From assembly GCF_000423945.1 (NCBI RefSeq), contig NZ_AUIY01000008.1:1-64000 (forward strand): a stretch of DNA of 64,000 nucleotides. The letters run 5' to 3'. Of this stretch, positions 38,982-48,838 are shown piece after piece. The translations under genes and the position numbers were made by a program. Origin of the DNA: Butyrivibrio sp. XPD2002 (lineage in GTDB: Bacteria > Bacillota > Clostridia > Lachnospirales > Lachnospiraceae). The notes beneath the pieces were generated by a model. The model was not told the DNA's origin, made no database searches, and was given only the letters and a program-made list of their open reading frames with translations. How positions within the stretch are numbered: position 1 is the stretch's first letter; every line of letters starts with the position of its first letter.

Positions 38982-39060
38982 TGCCCGGGACAGCGCAGTT
39001 CCGGGCAACTCAAAAAACAATGCCGCGGTACTTGTGAACCAATACAAATACCACGGCTTT
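38982..39060. terminator. Two hairpins, convergent terminators
   Basis: GCCCGG/CCGGGC (38983-39006) followed by a T-poor spacer, then GCCGCGGTA/TACCACGGC (39022-39057) with TTT on the plus side and, read on the minus strand, GTTTTTTGAG. They separate the plus-strand microprotein from the minus-strand gene ending at 39108. Confidence 0.65.
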
Positions 39061-39107
39061 ATTATATTCATTATTCGCTTAGAAGCTGTCCTGAACCTGT
39101 CATCATA

Positions 39108-39401
39108 TCAGCTGCCCAGGATATCAATCAGGCATCGCTCAAGGTTATCACTCATTTCCTCAGGTTTAAAGTACTCATAAGCAAGTTTAGCAACACCTTT
39201 GAAACGCTCATCATCCGAGGGTTTTATATTTGCCCAGCGAATGGCATATAGAGCAAGCATTCCCAAATACTCGCGTGTAGGAGTTCCTTCAGCATGGATT
39301 TTTTCTTTTCCTACCTCCCGAATAAAACTCGAAACCGCAATAGCAACATATGCTTCGGGATTAGTTGCATCAAGTCCATAATTTGCAGGTAAGATAATCA
39401 T
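39108..39401 (-). CDS. 97-aa hypothetical protein
   Basis: Starts MIILPANYGLDATNPEAYVA after AGGAGG. All-helical (AIAVSSFIREVGKEK, YLGMLALYAIRWANIK, LERCLIDILGS). Not recognised. It lies downstream of the 611-aa PRiA4_ORF3 gene, 83 bases apart, possibly the same transcript. Confidence 0.6.
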   Translation of the reverse strand: MIILPANYGLDATNPEAYVAIAVSSFIREVGKEKIHAEGTPTREYLGMLALYAIRWANIKPSDDERFKGVAKLAYEYFKPEEMSDNLERCLIDILGS

Positions 39402-39484
39402 AATCGCCTCCTATTATTCCAAGAATTGAAAGAGCTTAATTGAACTATAACACAAGAATACCGCTACCTTAAGGTCACAGATTT

Positions 39485-41320
39485 TTACAGCATATTCTCA
39501 GGCTTGCTCATCCTGCCCGTCCACCCAAGGCTCCTTGCCCAGGTCCTCATGCTCTCCTTTTCTTCTGGATCGTCACCTGCAAGAGTCTCAAGCATTTCAT
39601 AAAAACCACCTATTCCACCGACATCATCAACTAAATACAGCCCATCTGCAGCAACGCATTTCGGTCGCTGTTTCACATCTATATATGCCAGCTCGCTGCG
39701 AAGTTCCTCATCTACTTCCTTACCATACTGGAAATATCTGTATCTTCTAAGCCCATCGCTTTCCTTCATGATATCCACTACAAATACTCCGCAGGTGGAG
39801 AGATCGGCGTTAGTCTTACGGTCATACTGATCAAGTACTGTAATCTTTACGCACCAGTCATCACCATAATCGTACAGATAATATAATGTATCAAAAAGCG
39901 GTGTGAGCTTAGGATTATATTTGTTAAAAAGATCACTGCATCTGTCCTCATACAGTGGTATCAAAAAGTCTGCTGATTCTAACCACTCATCTGCACAACG
40001 CCCTGTCTCTTTTTTCAGATCTTCTGCGTGTCCATAGTATATGCGTCTATTAACTGCAGTTTTGTTACGTCTCCATAACTTTAGGCTATCTGCAGCATCA
40101 TTCAGGTCCTTAATATACTCAGCACCCTTCTCATCTATCTTCTGTTCAGTTTCCTGTTTCTTTTCGGAAAGTCTCTCCAGCCACTTTTTATAAGCCTTCT
40201 CCCTGGTTTTCCCTTCCTTGGGGGCATTTGTTGTAAGCAGTTCCCCAAGCGTCAGTCTCTCTGTCAGGAAGTTCAGATTTTCCTCCATTATGATCTGATG
40301 TTCCATCTCATCAAGTGTCATGTCTGCTGTTATCTTGGTAAAATGCTCTGAAAAATCCTTTATCTGTCTCTGCGCATCAAAATATGTGTCACACACAGCC
40401 TTTTGTCTGTATGGGCCGATGTATTTTCTCTTGAACCAGCTCTTTACGCTCTCACCGGATTCATAGTCATCATCCCAGTAAAAATCGTTTGTATCATCAT
40501 TAGGAAAATGCAGCAAGCTTCCGCAGAGATTTTCCCAGCCTCCGACTGTTCCCCTTGTAAGCGCCTTGAATTCCTCTGGTGGTATTGAAAAATTGTGGAG
40601 ATGACTGTTCTGCCACCCGAACAGGCGCTGAATCATATAGTGCATGGCATGAAGGTTCATTGTACTTGGAACCAGGACTTCCCTGGATATTCCTTCCTTT
40701 GCTTTAGCAAGTTTCAGGAAAGCATCTTTTTCATCACCTTCCATGCCAAGGCCATCGTCTTCACCGTAAATATAATCCTCAACAAGTTCCAGCTTTAGTC
40801 TGAATACAGATTCACTGTTATAAAACGGATTATTCTTAAGCTCTTCTTCGGTGTGGGGCTTCGTATTTATATTGCCCTCTCCTCCGGCTCCGTTTTTCAT
40901 CAGATAATCCATATCTATACTGTAGCGATCAGTCTTCATTGCAGCTCCCTCCTTATTACGCATCTTCTCAGCTGCAACGTGCATACGATCTCGGTAATCC
41001 TTGGACTTAATGGCATCGGTCGAATCTGACTTTCCGTACTGACCGCGGCTGTATGGCAAAAATGTCTGTATTGTCCTTACATCCTTACCCAACTTTTCTG
41101 CGATTTCTTCAGTAGATAGGCCCTGCTGCCGAAGCTCTGCTATCTGCCTCGTCCGTTTAGAACTCCACAGCCCTTCAGTAATCAGAACCCTCTGCACCCT
41201 TACCTGGGTAGTCCCAAGTTTTTTGGCAATCTGGGCTATTGACTTTATGGTCTGGTATTCGTCTATAATATTCTGGTAAAGTTCATCAACCTCGTTGTTA
41301 TCCGGTATCTTTTCCGTCAC
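39485..41320 (-). CDS. Large HTH protein with pRiA4b ORF-3-like domain, GTG start
   Basis: A 611-aa protein. N-terminus has two HTH-like segments (SIAQIAKKLGTTQVRVQRVL, residues 18-38; LRQQGLSTEEIAEKLGKD, 63-80). The middle to end contains split PRiA4_ORF3 (PF07929) blocks: HAMHYMIQRLFGWQNSHLHN (about 225) and YLYDYGDDWCVKITVLD (about 495). This is longer than usual members. The start is GTG with AAAGGA 9 bases upstream. Possibly a DNA-binding protein of a mobile element. Confidence 0.7.
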   Translation of the reverse strand: MTEKIPDNNEVDELYQNIIDEYQTIKSIAQIAKKLGTTQVRVQRVLITEGLWSSKRTRQIAELRQQGLSTEEIAEKLGKDVRTIQTFLPYSRGQYGKSDSTDAIKSKDYRDRMHVAAEKMRNKEGAAMKTDRYSIDMDYLMKNGAGGEGNINTKPHTEEELKNNPFYNSESVFRLKLELVEDYIYGEDDGLGMEGDEKDAFLKLAKAKEGISREVLVPSTMNLHAMHYMIQRLFGWQNSHLHNFSIPPEEFKALTRGTVGGWENLCGSLLHFPNDDTNDFYWDDDYESGESVKSWFKRKYIGPYRQKAVCDTYFDAQRQIKDFSEHFTKITADMTLDEMEHQIIMEENLNFLTERLTLGELLTTNAPKEGKTREKAYKKWLERLSEKKQETEQKIDEKGAEYIKDLNDAADSLKLWRRNKTAVNRRIYYGHAEDLKKETGRCADEWLESADFLIPLYEDRCSDLFNKYNPKLTPLFDTLYYLYDYGDDWCVKITVLDQYDRKTNADLSTCGVFVVDIMKESDGLRRYRYFQYGKEVDEELRSELAYIDVKQRPKCVAADGLYLVDDVGGIGGFYEMLETLAGDDPEEKESMRTWARSLGWTGRMSKPENML

Positions 41321-41503
41321 AGCATCTGCTTCCTTTCGATAAGTTTGGTAGCTACTGACCTAAAGATATCGTTTCTACTCGTTTGTGTCAACCTAGGTTT
41401 TGGAAGAAAATTTAATAAATTCTTAAAGTACAAATTCTCATCCAAATGATACAATATCTTGTAGGGATACATTAACCCTTCCACAATATAAAGGAGTCCA
41501 ATC

Positions 41504-41722
41504 ATGCCAGATTTAGCACTGTTTCCTTCCAGGATAACTATTGACGGTTTTGTTTATGACAAGCAGGGGTACAACGACATCGGAGGTGTCTTCTATAATT
41601 CCAAGGATAACCCGTCCGATATCACAAGCAAGTTCATCAGCCTTTATCCTGATGGCAAGCTCACCTATCTCTTCGACGGACTTGAATTTATCTGGAATAA
41701 GGATTTCCAGGTTGTGAAATAA
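41504..41722 (+). CDS. 72-aa hypothetical protein
   Basis: Plus-strand gene with AAAGGAG before ATG. MPDLALFPSRITIDGFVYDK, then FISLYPDGKLTYLFDGLEF; small beta-rich protein, no named family. Own terminator follows (41735-41781). Confidence 0.65.
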   Translation: MPDLALFPSRITIDGFVYDKQGYNDIGGVFYNSKDNPSDITSKFISLYPDGKLTYLFDGLEFIWNKDFQVVK

Positions 41723-41734
41723 TAAAACACGCAT

Positions 41735-41781
41735 AAAATCGCCAGGGTCTTCATCATCTCATGAAAAGATCCTGGCGTTTT
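41735..41781 (+). terminator. Terminator
   Basis: Stem AAAATCGCCAGG/CCTGGCGTTTT with additional inner TCTT/AAGA pairing, 13 bases after the 72-aa gene stop; also usable in the minus direction. Confidence 0.75.
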
Positions 41782-41833
41782 GCTTGTCTCTATTTCCATT
41801 TTTTGATTTCAACATCACTTAGCTCTGAGAACT

Positions 41834-43462
41834 TTATACGTATCCTATTCTGTTTATACCAATAACGCCGCGTCTAACCATAACCAATTCCACGGTCTCA
41901 TACTTAGTACGTTGTAGCTCAGTTCTCGCCACTTTCGCCGTCTTTAAACTGGCATGATTAACTTCCGCTCTTGGAATAACAGCCAAGTCTATACCCATTG
42001 AATACAAAATTTCCTCTGGTAACTCATAGTTCTGTTCAACCAAGCCAAAGCAAGTGAAACCACTCTCCACGCAAAACGAAATCAAACATCTTTCGCTAAC
42101 ATTAACGACCATTGATGCTACACAGCTTCCAATCAAACTACCTAACATATATCCTATTACCGGTAACTCTGGAGCAATCATCTGGCCTACAGTACCGCTT
42201 GCCAAAGCCGCCGAAGAAATCAAAAGCTCCTTAGTCAGCATACTTCCCATTTCTCTAGGCGATATTTTCCCACTTGCAACAAGTATACTATTTTTTGCAA
42301 TATCCATTACTATAACTGTAAGAGCACCAATAACATGCGGATTAATATCTTTAAACTGTACTCCTAATTTTCCTGCTTTACACGATATTGTTAAAGCTGA
42401 AGATATCGCCCCTCTTAAAAACCCCTCCGAGCTGGCAGAAATAGCAGTAAAGCCAACTTTCTTTACCTGATCAATGTTAATTTCACCATTTTTAATTAAC
42501 AAATCAACAGCTTTGATTATTTCTGGAGCAAGTTGCATAGCTAGAGTAATTACTGCCGCTGTGTATCCTGCTTTCAGCGCCTGCTGCATTATATATTCAT
42601 TTGTTACAATATCACTCAAGTCCAAGCCCATGTCCTTTGGCTTAATCTCACCTTCTTTGATTAAAGCCGCAATAGCTTCAGCCTCTTCTTTTGTCAGAGG
42701 TTTTGACTCAACACCTTTTCCATCTACTATGCGATCCACAAGATGTTCCAAGGTTTCTTTATAGTTTTTTAACAATGCTAATCGATTTGATGTTTCTTTG
42801 CTAGATTCTTTGGCAATCTCCCTATTTAAATATGCTATTGCATCTTTTATTTGATCAGAAGGAATTAGTCTCTCCTGTCCATTATAGACAGACATAAGTA
42901 AACTCGAAATATCATACTCTTCTGAATTAGCTCTTATAAACTGTTCTAAAGTCAATCCTCCATTATCATTCTTATAACCTTCAATCAATTTCCTAATTTT
43001 GTCATTATTATCATACCCGTACTTAGTTAAATACTCTTCAAAAGATATTGCCTCTCCTTGACGTGGTTTTGCTAAGTACTCATGGTAGGCCTGAATCACA
43101 TTCTTTGCTTGTGCATCTACACTAGCCTCAGCAACTCTTATATACTTAAGGCTATAATCCTTTCCAAAATTTGTGCTAACATCAACAGATGCATGGTCCG
43201 TGCTTCCCTCAACAGTTGCTCTATGTTCTGACCCACGTAATGCAGCACTAATATTAAATGTATCAGCATGATAGTATTCTGCAACAAACCCTTTTAATTG
43301 CTTAACACCAAGGTTATTCTTGCCTAATACATTCATTTCATCAACAATCTTTTGAACTGTATCTTCTACAGTAGTGATATATTCCTCAGATATACTTGCC
43401 GCATAATCACTTCCTATTTGTTTTGATGAATAATTCCAGCCATCTTCTATCGTTAATTGCAT
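41834..43462 (-). CDS. Possible PD-(D/E)XK nuclease-membrane fusion protein
   Basis: A 542-aa protein not matched to a known family. Residues 55-115 show a spaced pattern GFVAEYYHADTF (E), HASVDVSTNFG (D), DYSLKYIRVAE (K), which fits a PD-(D/E)XK nuclease core; this is inference. Residues 150-260 are helical. The C-terminal half carries several hydrophobic Gly/Ala-rich helices (LASGTVGQMIAPELPVIGYM, GSLIGSCVASMVVN), suggesting membrane insertion or a pore. AGGAGG precedes ATG. It is the last gene of the five-gene 48.1-41.8 kb operon. Confidence 0.6.
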   Translation of the reverse strand: MQLTIEDGWNYSSKQIGSDYAASISEEYITTVEDTVQKIVDEMNVLGKNNLGVKQLKGFVAEYYHADTFNISAALRGSEHRATVEGSTDHASVDVSTNFGKDYSLKYIRVAEASVDAQAKNVIQAYHEYLAKPRQGEAISFEEYLTKYGYDNNDKIRKLIEGYKNDNGGLTLEQFIRANSEEYDISSLLMSVYNGQERLIPSDQIKDAIAYLNREIAKESSKETSNRLALLKNYKETLEHLVDRIVDGKGVESKPLTKEEAEAIAALIKEGEIKPKDMGLDLSDIVTNEYIMQQALKAGYTAAVITLAMQLAPEIIKAVDLLIKNGEINIDQVKKVGFTAISASSEGFLRGAISSALTISCKAGKLGVQFKDINPHVIGALTVIVMDIAKNSILVASGKISPREMGSMLTKELLISSAALASGTVGQMIAPELPVIGYMLGSLIGSCVASMVVNVSERCLISFCVESGFTCFGLVEQNYELPEEILYSMGIDLAVIPRAEVNHASLKTAKVARTELQRTKYETVELVMVRRGVIGINRIGYV

Positions 43463-43475
43463 AAGGCATACCTCC

Positions 43476-44054
43476 TTATGACTTCATAAATGTTTCCAAA
43501 TCATTTTCATAAAGCTGAAGTATTCCATATAAAAACATTTGTTGGCGAAGTTTAGATTTATCCATGAAGAAATCTGTCACAAATGATGCACCTAGTCCAA
43601 GCAAGCCAAACAATACTGTTATTCCGCCCTTTATTGCAACTTTCAATGGAAGTGCTTCCTGTTTCTTTTCTGGCAAGGTTTTCGTTTTAAAATCTTCTAA
43701 AAATTCTTTATACTCTTCTTTCTTTATTGCCCATTCGTTTACATTTATATATGCCTGCTTTCCAGCCCAACCATACTTTATACCCCATTTATCATATTTT
43801 ACATCAATCACTGGCTCTAATTTATCTGTTCCCTTAATATTACCAATAAACAAAACTTTGCTTTCAATCGTTCCTGATTTTTTCTGTTCGAGCCACATTT
43901 TTTCATCCCAAGCTACAATTGTAACTGAACCATCTTGGGTACCTACGATTTTCCCATCAGGTGTATCATCATTTGTTTCAACTAATTTTTTTAACTGATT
44001 TAATACCAATTCATCCTTGTAAACTACTATCAATGTTTGAGCTTCTGATAACAT
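43476..44054 (-). CDS. 192-aa single-TM protein
   Basis: Starts MLSEAQTLIVVYKDELVLNQ with GGAGGG upstream (an in-frame GTG at 44075 is less likely). Residues 1-130 appear cytoplasmic, with YDKWGIKYGWAGKQAYINVN; a hydrophobic segment (VAIKGGITVLFGLLGLGASF) sits near residue 150. Unknown family. It is 13 bases upstream of the nuclease-membrane gene, so the two are likely to work together, perhaps as effector and immunity or as complex partners. Confidence 0.55.
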   Translation of the reverse strand: MLSEAQTLIVVYKDELVLNQLKKLVETNDDTPDGKIVGTQDGSVTIVAWDEKMWLEQKKSGTIESKVLFIGNIKGTDKLEPVIDVKYDKWGIKYGWAGKQAYINVNEWAIKKEEYKEFLEDFKTKTLPEKKQEALPLKVAIKGGITVLFGLLGLGASFVTDFFMDKSKLRQQMFLYGILQLYENDLETFMKS

Positions 44055-44088
44055 ATAATTCCCTCCATTTCTCACTCACCTATTGTTT

Positions 44089-45546
44089 TCATTTAAAGGC
44101 TGATGTAAAAAACTCTTCTTTTTTCAGCATAACTGGCACATACGCCTTAAGCACTTCAAAATACCTATATTCGAACTGTTTCAAAGATAAGTAACGTTGA
44201 TATTCTGTCTCTCCATGGATTCCAGACATCCTAGCCTCATTTGCTAATGATGTAATCTCATTTTTCATAGAAGCATATGTATTTGAATCCTTCTGGTCTG
44301 CAAATAATATTTCTAAATGCCTACTCATTTCAAATATCACATCTGGATTGCTATCGCTAGCATTATATACAGCAAAAGGAATCATCCTATCGACTCCTAT
44401 GGTAATATCTGCCACTTCATTCGTACCATCCATATAATTTATATTGATTCCAGGCTGAACATTGTAACAATACCTGTTAAAGCAGATACCTTCCCCTCTG
44501 TCTTCGACAGAATATGCTTCAACCTGAACACCAGATGCCACTAAATTATCTCCTTTGTAAACAGGTGTAGCCCTATACAAGACATGATTGCCAGTTTTTC
44601 TAACATAATCTGCCACTTTATCTTCCAGTGGTTTCATGCCTTCATTATTCATGTATGTAGTACCCGTTACGAGATTAACCTCTGTATCATTCCCAGCCAA
44701 TTGATGAGCGATTAAATGACATCTATTATATAGATAACCAGGATTTGTTTCAGTTCCTAATATACTTTTATAGTGATGATCCTCCGACTTTTTCGGCCAT
44801 CCAGATGGTTTTATCATCCCTATATCTTGTCTTGAATTTCCTGGAGGCATTATTTCCGGACCTATATTAGCAATAGCTACACCTGCTCTTCCATAGCCAT
44901 CCAATGAACTATATTGATCAAATGACTGGGTGTTACTCTTTTGACTAGCAGAAAATGATGGTATATCTCCATTCAAAATAGTATATGGCTGCCCTGAATA
45001 TGCTTGCATTACCTTGCCATTGATATTAACCTCTGTTTCTGATGGGTCATCTGCAAGATAATCAGCTAATATATGTGAATAATACAAAACAGCCGCAAAA
45101 CTGTTACATTTACCGAATTTGCTTCCAAACAAATTATTTATCAATCCAAAATCAAATACTTTATTTACAGTATTCTGCAATACCTTCTTTCGACTTTCCT
45201 GCTTCTTAGTCGCTTTACCATTGCCTTCCCATAAATTGTGCGAATATTCCAATAACGAATCACCCTTAACATCTATCGCATCAATAGAAGGGACGCCCGA
45301 AACCTTCTGCTTTTTTAGATAATTAATCTTATCTTGACCTAACCCGTTAGACTGTTCACTACATAGATATAAAGCATTTGTCAGCATCTTAGCCTTGGTA
45401 TCTGATGATTTAGTTTCCGCACCATCGCCAAATATTATTTGCAAGACATATGTATTTGATTGTTTTTCATTACAGGCATACACATTTGTGTTGAATGATA
45501 GTAATATTGAAACCGCTACTAATATAGTAATAGCTCGCTTTATCAT
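44089..45546 (-). CDS. Secreted DNA/RNA non-specific endonuclease
   Basis: A 485-aa protein with a signal peptide (MIKRAITILVAVSILLSF..VYA). The C-terminal domain (about residues 240-400) is of the EndA/Endonuclease_NS_2 type: YLYNRCHLIAHQLAGNDTEV holds the catalytic His and Asn in place of the usual DRGH motif, then NLVTGTTYMNNEG. An N-terminal helical domain (about 60-200) is unassigned. It should degrade extracellular nucleic acid. Its start overlaps by 4 bases the stop of the upstream secreted helical protein. Confidence 0.8.
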   Translation of the reverse strand: MIKRAITILVAVSILLSFNTNVYACNEKQSNTYVLQIIFGDGAETKSSDTKAKMLTNALYLCSEQSNGLGQDKINYLKKQKVSGVPSIDAIDVKGDSLLEYSHNLWEGNGKATKKQESRKKVLQNTVNKVFDFGLINNLFGSKFGKCNSFAAVLYYSHILADYLADDPSETEVNINGKVMQAYSGQPYTILNGDIPSFSASQKSNTQSFDQYSSLDGYGRAGVAIANIGPEIMPPGNSRQDIGMIKPSGWPKKSEDHHYKSILGTETNPGYLYNRCHLIAHQLAGNDTEVNLVTGTTYMNNEGMKPLEDKVADYVRKTGNHVLYRATPVYKGDNLVASGVQVEAYSVEDRGEGICFNRYCYNVQPGININYMDGTNEVADITIGVDRMIPFAVYNASDSNPDVIFEMSRHLEILFADQKDSNTYASMKNEITSLANEARMSGIHGETEYQRYLSLKQFEYRYFEVLKAYVPVMLKKEEFFTSAFK

Positions 45547-47390
45547 TCTTTAACCCTTTCAAACTCAACACCATCAAAAATAAACGCCTTTTTAACAGGC
45601 ACCACTTTGTAACAAAAATCGATATGCTTATCAGGTGATTCTTCCACCGGAGTTATAGATATAGTAATGTTCTCTCCGGAAACATAATCATAATCATCGC
45701 CTTCCTTGCTTATATATGTCACATCAAACTCAGAGCATTTCTGAGATTTCTTTGGCCTTTTTACTTTCTTTACTTCCCAATCACTTATGGTTTTTGTCTC
45801 ATCACCTTTTGTTATTGTAATAACAAGATTCGACCGATCAGTGACTAAGGAAGCTGGTATAGTAACCTTATCCCCTTCAAAAGAAACGTTAATAGCATTT
45901 AAATCTAGGTTCTCATCTTTATGATCAAACCAAAATCTTTCATCCAATGCCTGAGTTAAAAATAAATTATCTCCATTTTCATGAAGAATATCCTCTAAAT
46001 CCTGTTTTTCTTTTTTATCAATCTTTTTCTTATCTGCGAGAGCAAACAATAAATCACAATTTAAATACAATGCCTCACTAACAGGCGGCACTGCTACTTT
46101 ACGTTCTTCCTTCATGAGCTTATTGTAGCTCTTAACCTCTTTCTTTTCTCTCTTTGTTGCATCACTTGCGGCTTTAACTTCCACTACATCTGCAAGATAT
46201 GTGTCATTAAGCGATTTTTGCTCATCCACCAATACAACTATATTTTCTCTGACATTCTGATAAGCTTTATCTACATAGTCATTATCTTTAGTAATCGAGT
46301 ACAAATCCATGTATATTTGAGCCGTAAAATACCGTATTCCCCAATCATCATCATGTGTGTTTTTATGTATAATTTCGCAATATTTTTCAGCTAACTCAAT
46401 ATACTCATCTTCATCCATTGTTTCTTTAGCAGAAATAATAGCCATCGGGAGAGTCTGAGCATAATCTATATCTTTTCTAAAAATACGTGTTGATATTTTT
46501 TCGTACTTCTTTATAGATTCTAAGCACTTATCATAATCATTATGGTTATAATAATCTTTTGCCAACTCAAGCCAATATGGTCCAAATTCTGCATATGTGC
46601 TCTGATTGGTTTCCAGCCATGAAATCTTACGCACCAACTGGGAATCTGGTTTACTCGACCATGAAACAAAATCTTCTACAGCACCTTTATTAAGCGCGTA
46701 ATCACCTGGCAGATCATAAGCTCTTACCATGTCAAACATATAGGACAAAGCATTTTTCGTACTGTTATGTAGCTCAGCAGCTTCGCTATCATCTAATTCC
46801 CATCCGTCTTTTAGAAACTGCATATCTGCTTGCGAAGTAGCATTCTGATAATTTGTAGCAGAATCAATCGCCATATATAATACAGAAGCTGTAGCCTTTA
46901 ACAAGCTTCCTGATTGTACTGCACTAAGCAGTCCGATTGGATTTGGAACAGCCTGCCTCATTGCCTGCGCTCTTTGTTGTTCATGTATATACTCTAGGCG
47001 CTTACGCTTGACAGTAATCATCCGATAATTTTCTATTGTATCCATCATGCTAGAAATCTGAGCCTGTGTTTTGGTATCCACAGAATTAGGATATAAATTA
47101 TCAAATGAATTATAGGCAGATTCTAGGAAAATTTGATCGCCTTTATTGGCATTGACCTGCTGCGTTAATGAAGTCATGTAATTGAGCATATTTATGGAAT
47201 TACGTTGTGTTGGCGTAAGAGAAGAACTCTCATCATCATCCGTCGCACTATCATTCGTAGTTGCAACTTCAACCACAAAATCTTCATCGCTGTTGGCTTT
47301 AGAAGCCTCCACATTTGTAGAGCCAACTGACAACAATAGTGCCATAGCTAAGATTCCTGATATACCTTGATTAATCATATATTTTCTCAT
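45543..47390 (-). CDS. Secreted TPR-like helical protein
   Basis: A 615-aa exported protein (MRKYMINQGISGILAMALLL signal). After a Ser/Asp-rich linker comes a long all-helical region with TPR-like hairpins (YWLELAKDYYNHNDYDKCLE, AIISAKETMDEDEYIELAEK, YFTAQIYMDLYSITKDNDY). The last 140 residues are beta-rich (INVSFEGDKVTIPASL, DYVSGENITISITPV). Could be a scaffold for the secreted nuclease. Translationally coupled to it. Family name unknown. Confidence 0.65.
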   Translation of the reverse strand: MRKYMINQGISGILAMALLLSVGSTNVEASKANSDEDFVVEVATTNDSATDDDESSSLTPTQRNSINMLNYMTSLTQQVNANKGDQIFLESAYNSFDNLYPNSVDTKTQAQISSMMDTIENYRMITVKRKRLEYIHEQQRAQAMRQAVPNPIGLLSAVQSGSLLKATASVLYMAIDSATNYQNATSQADMQFLKDGWELDDSEAAELHNSTKNALSYMFDMVRAYDLPGDYALNKGAVEDFVSWSSKPDSQLVRKISWLETNQSTYAEFGPYWLELAKDYYNHNDYDKCLESIKKYEKISTRIFRKDIDYAQTLPMAIISAKETMDEDEYIELAEKYCEIIHKNTHDDDWGIRYFTAQIYMDLYSITKDNDYVDKAYQNVRENIVVLVDEQKSLNDTYLADVVEVKAASDATKREKKEVKSYNKLMKEERKVAVPPVSEALYLNCDLLFALADKKKIDKKEKQDLEDILHENGDNLFLTQALDERFWFDHKDENLDLNAINVSFEGDKVTIPASLVTDRSNLVITITKGDETKTISDWEVKKVKRPKKSQKCSEFDVTYISKEGDDYDYVSGENITISITPVEESPDKHIDFCYKVVPVKKAFIFDGVEFERVKE

Positions 47391-47460
47391 GTTACCACCT
47401 ATTCATTCATCAAAATTATATTCGTATGACTCAAAGCCATAAAAAAGCATTCTTTACTTA

Positions 47461-48126
47461 TTATATCTCTTTAAGACATTTTTTTGCCTCATGTACTGCA
47501 ATAAAAGTAAGTGCCAATATTGCTTCCTTAGAAACATCGTTATAGTTAATTTGATATGCAGTTTTGGAAATCTTATCCATAGGAATCATCTTGAATTCCT
47601 TATCTACACTAATATTCTGATCTTTATTGTCAATCCAAAAATCCCAAAAAAATGTTTTAAGTCCAAGTGTCTTTGTCCTACCTGCAGCTGCAATTTCTAC
47701 TGTCCCAACCTGAGAATTTCCTATGATAATTGACAGTACTCGTGAATATTTTTTTCCACCGAAGAGGCCTGACTTAGCAGGCACTCCCAACCCAACGCTT
47801 CCAACAATATTTTCATTAAAATCATGTAAGTAGATATACGTTCCCTTCTTAGGAATAGTCGTAACATACTTGATCTGATTATCTGCATTTATAAATACAT
47901 ATGTCCTAATGCCGTCTTTTTCAGAGCATATACCTAACATACTGTTTTTATACAAAGTAAGCTTGGACCATAACTTGAACTTAGCTGTTATCTTTTCAGC
48001 TTTTTTCTCTTGATGTCTCTCGGAAGCTTTAGCCATCTCAGCTCCCGCTCCGGCTAATGTTGTAACCCCAGCTACAAATATTGTTTCATTCAATATTTCC
48101 TTTGCAACATCTATAAGCAATCCCAT
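47461..48126 (-). CDS. 221-aa protein with hydrophobic N-terminus, tubby/LURP-like core
   Basis: Starts MGLLIDVAKEILNETIFVAG with GTGGAGAAG upstream. Residues 15-30 are hydrophobic; then a beta-rich domain (KLTLYKNSMLGICSEKDGIR, GTYIYLHDFNENIVGSV) with repeating strands of the sort seen in LURP-one/tubby folds (weak inference). First gene of the five-gene operon; 70 bases separate it from the helical secreted protein. Confidence 0.5.
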   Translation of the reverse strand: MGLLIDVAKEILNETIFVAGVTTLAGAGAEMAKASERHQEKKAEKITAKFKLWSKLTLYKNSMLGICSEKDGIRTYVFINADNQIKYVTTIPKKGTYIYLHDFNENIVGSVGLGVPAKSGLFGGKKYSRVLSIIIGNSQVGTVEIAAAGRTKTLGLKTFFWDFWIDNKDQNISVDKEFKMIPMDKISKTAYQINYNDVSKEAILALTFIAVHEAKKCLKEI

Positions 48127-48526
48127 AGTCTTCTCCACTTCTGTTATATCTCACTTACGGCTAATCCACATGCTTTTTTCCATAGCAATAAACAACCATG
48201 AGTTTATAAGTCGCATATATGCAAAACCCTAGATTAATTCTATCATTGCAATTTGTCTGAATATATTAAATATCCATTAAATGTTATATATGGATATCAA
48301 CAGATAATGCAAACAATGAAATTTGTTATCATCATCAAATAAATCCCTTGTTCCCATAACAAAATCCAATCTTATATAAAAAGGAGACAGCTGTTGCCAT
48401 CTCCCCATTTATGTATCCTCCAACAAATATCTTCATCTGATAACTACATTGTAGATAATTACATGTCCAATAAAAATATCTCTAGTAATAACCGATCGGA
48501 CCTGCAATTATTTCAAACAAGAACAA
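48127..48526. other. Non-coding gap
   Basis: Contains the likely promoter of the five-gene operon and, at 48381-48403, a minus-strand terminator (GGAGATGGC/GCTGTCTCC then TTTTT) for the EF-hand gene. No gene seen. Confidence 0.6.
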
Positions 48527-48796
48527 TCAAAACTCATCTTCAAAATCGTCGGCATCAAAACCGGCATCTTCAAGTGCCTCGCGGCGCTCATCGGGATCCA
48601 TCATCTCCAGCTCATCTCTATCAAGCCCTGCCATATCAAGCTCATCCTCAAGCACGTCTTCCTCGTCTATATCAGCACTTGAATCATCTGAGAAAAGCGT
48701 ATCATTTATGAACGCCCACTCACCGCCATCTATATGGCCATCATGATTAAGGTCAAAGGGTGTATTTCCAAACATATCATCAAAAGGTCCTGTCAT
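48527..48796 (-). CDS. Acidic EF-hand protein
   Basis: An 89-aa, extremely acidic protein. FDLNHDGHIDGGEWAFI is a canonical EF-hand loop (D-x-N-x-D-G-x-I-D-x-x-E). The remainder (ADIDEEDVLEDELDMAGLD) is a run of Asp/Glu heptad-like repeats. No signal peptide, so probably cytoplasmic calcium-binding. AGGAGG precedes ATG. It lies just downstream of the Cys-repeat secreted protein. Confidence 0.75.
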   Translation of the reverse strand: MTGPFDDMFGNTPFDLNHDGHIDGGEWAFINDTLFSDDSSADIDEEDVLEDELDMAGLDRDELEMMDPDERREALEDAGFDADDFEDEF

Positions 48797-48838
48797 AACG
48801 TGCCTCCTTAAGCTAACTCACAACAGCAACTTCTATTT

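Noticed and set aside
38889..39071. Minus-strand 60-aa frame
   Set aside because: It is made of the two terminator hairpins and has no ribosome site.
41317..41505. Minus-strand 62-aa frame overlapping the start of the 611-aa gene
   Set aside because: No Shine-Dalgarno site, and it overlaps the promoter side of the plus-strand 72-aa gene.
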